The notes under the pieces: model-generated | The model's input: the letters and a program-made list of their open reading frames with translations, nothing else | Databases searched by the model: none | What the model was told of the DNA's origin: nothing | Position numbers and translations under genes: made by a program | In this document: in pieces, positions 62,602 through 64,000 of the stretch | How the letters are laid out: each line of letters begins with the position of its first letter | How positions within the stretch are numbered: the first letter of the stretch is position 1 | Source: an uncultured Woeseiaceae bacterium | Lineage (GTDB): Bacteria; Pseudomonadota; Gammaproteobacteria; Steroidobacterales; Woeseiaceae | Assembly (NCBI GenBank): GCA_902510755.1 | Contig: CABXCS010000002.1 | Coordinates: 1 to 64,000 of the forward strand | DNA length: 64,000 nucleotides | Direction of reading: 5' to 3'

Positions 62602-63896
62602 CTCCGTAATATCTTAATACCTTCGAGCAATGTCTGACAAAATGGATCCACATCAGAATGATCCATTATTGTTGAGCATACTCCGGTTAGACCAGGTGTT
62701 AACCAATAACCATTTTTGAGCATATAATAATGCAATCCAGTACTCTCATATATTTGACCACGGAGTGACTGATCTTGCATAGATTTATCATTAATTGATA
62801 AACCAAATACAGAAAATTGACCTTGTGTGTGAGCATCAAGATTCATTAATCTAAATACATCCTGGATGCCGTCCCTAAATGCTTGGCCAAGATTGTTGAG
62901 TTTTTGAAATGCATCCTTAGTAAGCATCTGCATAGCTACTTTTCCGCATGCCATACTCACAGGGTTAGCATTGTAAGTTCCTCCATGTGGTAATTTAGGT
63001 CTACTCTCTTTGGCTTCAAAAACTTCCATAATTTCAGCATGACCAGCGACAGCTCCGATAGGGAATCCACCTCCGATAATTTTCCCCAGTGCGGTCAAAT
63101 GAGGACTTATTTTTCTTTCACCCTGACAACCTGAATAGCCAGCTCTAAATGAAACAACCTCATCAGCTATAAGTAAAATATTATATTTTTTGCATACTTT
63201 TTCAATGGCGCTTAAAAAACTTCCATTTGGTATTGATTTTCCATAATTTTGACCGAATGGATCAATTAAGATGGCTGCAATATCTTCGTAATTCGCATCA
63301 ATTATTTCACTGGCAATCTTACTTTTATTAAAAGGTATTACAATTACTTCATCTAGAATAGATTGTGGGGTGCCGCTCGCGTATGCTTTTGATTCGGGAT
63401 GACCTGATGCAAGATTGCTAGGATCAACACCTAAACTAACCTCTGCAAAATCATAGCTTCCATGATACGAATTTTCACATTTTACAATTTTTGATTTACC
63501 AGTATATGCACGAGCAGCTTTTATAGCATTCATAACAGCTTCAGTGCCTGAATTCATGAATCTAATTTTGTCAAAATTAGTGCATCTCGAGCATAAAATA
63601 TCCGCGTAATTAAGTTCAGTTTCTGAACCAAATGAGAATCCTGTGCCTTTCTTTATTTGCATTATTGCTGCTTCAGTTAATAGAGGGTGTGCATGTCCAT
63701 GAATGAGAGAGGTGTAATTATTATTAAAATCTAAGTATCTATTATCATCTATATCGTAAAGGTATTTGCCTTTGGCGGATTTTATATATATGGAGTGTGG
63801 AGCTAGACTAATAGTGCTTCTTGAGCCACCATCAGGTAGTACTTTTTTAGCTTCTTTATATAATTTAGCTGATTTCTTTACAGAGAGATCTTTCAT
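62598..63896 (-). CDS. Class III PLP aminotransferase (glutamate-1-semialdehyde aminomutase-like)
   Basis: A 432-residue class III PLP enzyme. N-S-G-T-E-A-V-M-N-A-I (about 115-125), the PLP aspartate D245 in I-A-D-E-V, and the Schiff-base lysine K272 in L-T-A-L-G-K-I-I-G-G-G-F are present; this wording is close to HemL-type aminomutases. HemL itself is usually a housekeeping gene. Here a catabolic omega-aminotransferase using a polyamine, beta-alanine or other amine is more likely, because a flavin amine-oxidase tail precedes it on the same strand. The two are 27 bases apart. Confidence 0.9.
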   Translation of the reverse strand: MKDLSVKKSAKLYKEAKKVLPDGGSRSTISLAPHSIYIKSAKGKYLYDIDDNRYLDFNNNYTSLIHGHAHPLLTEAAIMQIKKGTGFSFGSETELNYADILCSRCTNFDKIRFMNSGTEAVMNAIKAARAYTGKSKIVKCENSYHGSYDFAEVSLGVDPSNLASGHPESKAYASGTPQSILDEVIVIPFNKSKIASEIIDANYEDIAAILIDPFGQNYGKSIPNGSFLSAIEKVCKKYNILLIADEVVSFRAGYSGCQGERKISPHLTALGKIIGGGFPIGAVAGHAEIMEVFEAKESRPKLPHGGTYNANPVSMACGKVAMQMLTKDAFQKLNNLGQAFRDGIQDVFRLMNLDAHTQGQFSVFGLSINDKSMQDQSLRGQIYESTGLHYYMLKNGYWLTPGLTGVCSTIMDHSDVDPFCQTLLEGIKILRS

Positions 63897-63923
63897 CTTT
63901 TTTATGTGTAACGATCATAATAA

Positions 63924-64000
63924 TTAGCCTAAATAATTTATTGCTTCTGCCGCGGCCCTCTCGCCAGATTCCATAGCACCTTCCATACCTCTATCGGTTT
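63924..64000 (-). CDS. C-terminal tail of a probable flavin amine oxidase (cut by right edge)
   Basis: Only the last 24 codons and stop are in the window, reading leftward from the right edge. The sequence D-R-G-M-E-G-A-M-E-S-G-E-R-A-A-A-E-A is the usual end of flavin monoamine oxidase-like proteins (the G-A-x-E-S-G-E-R-A-A block contacts the FAD). It lies 27 bases upstream of the aminotransferase and is probably co-transcribed. The short stretch limits certainty. Confidence 0.65.
   Translation of the reverse strand, partial: TDRGMEGAMESGERAAAEAINYLG

Noticed and set aside
1..64000. Mobile elements, CRISPR arrays, tRNA or rRNA genes
   Set aside because: I saw no transposase, integrase, phage gene, regular repeat array or RNA gene pattern. 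Codon use and base content look uniform by eye.

Overview
The window is AT-rich and gene-dense. It looks like a piece of the chromosome of a free-living marine gammaproteobacterium. Supporting signs are a TonB-dependent receptor beside a TPR-sulfotransferase, DUF3604/PpiC/HupE and DUF6152 genes, Na+-coupled transporters (SSS, BCCT, NhaC) and short intergenic gaps. The lineage is inferred from gene content only. I saw no rRNA, tRNA, CRISPR array, insertion sequence or integrase.

The centre (about 20.6-42.4 kb) is a catabolic locus for N-methylated amines and betaines. On the left, formate-THF ligase (fhs) is divergent from an operon encoding an MttB-family methyltransferase without pyrrolysine, its corrinoid protein, a small 'virulence factor' family protein, a methylene-THF reductase and a methyl-THF:corrinoid methyltransferase. 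Together these could take a methyl group from a quaternary amine such as glycine betaine, pass it through cobalamin to THF, and oxidise it to formate with ATP gain. Next come a second MttB and three paralogous dimethylglycine/sarcosine-dehydrogenase-type flavoproteins, then the four-subunit sarcosine oxidase soxBDAG, a GlxA/GbdR-type AraC regulator and a BCCT betaine transporter. Read in order this gives betaine -> dimethylglycine -> sarcosine -> glycine. Two divergent intergenic regions in the locus carry the same pair of TGTCGTT direct repeats spaced exactly 21 bp apart, which suggests one AraC-type regulator controls both.

Left flank (0-20.4 kb): the start of a Rieske oxygenase behind a MOSC gene; an SSS symporter with a 40-residue membrane protein overlapping its stop; an MFS and a TSUP transporter; an operon of AA_synth protein, alpha/beta hydrolase, luciferase-like monooxygenase and aldehyde dehydrogenase that resembles an N-methylpyridinium (trigonelline- or homarine-type) ring-opening module; a BCCT transporter; two large unrecognised proteins; an M19 dipeptidase homologue lacking key zinc ligands; a second aldehyde dehydrogenase; then the TPR-sulfotransferase and TonB receptor.

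Right flank (42.4-64 kb): BCCT plus a protein that keeps the Fe-S ligands of 4-hydroxybutyryl-CoA dehydratase; NhaC antiporter, HupE/UreJ, PpiC foldase, DUF3604 protein and peptide deformylase on the minus strand; a sugar-porter MFS, a TPR lipoprotein, a Tat-signal ThDP enzyme whose best start is a non-standard ATA, a cytochrome c and four genes built from two shared modules (DUF6152 plus a C-terminal module); a LigB-type dioxygenase, a GST, a class III aminotransferase and the tail of a probable flavin amine oxidase.

The most notable points are the shared operator, the charge complementarity between the corrinoid protein and both methyltransferase partners, the ring-opening operon next to betaine genes, the AbfD-like protein paired with a betaine transporter, and the modular DUF6152 cluster.
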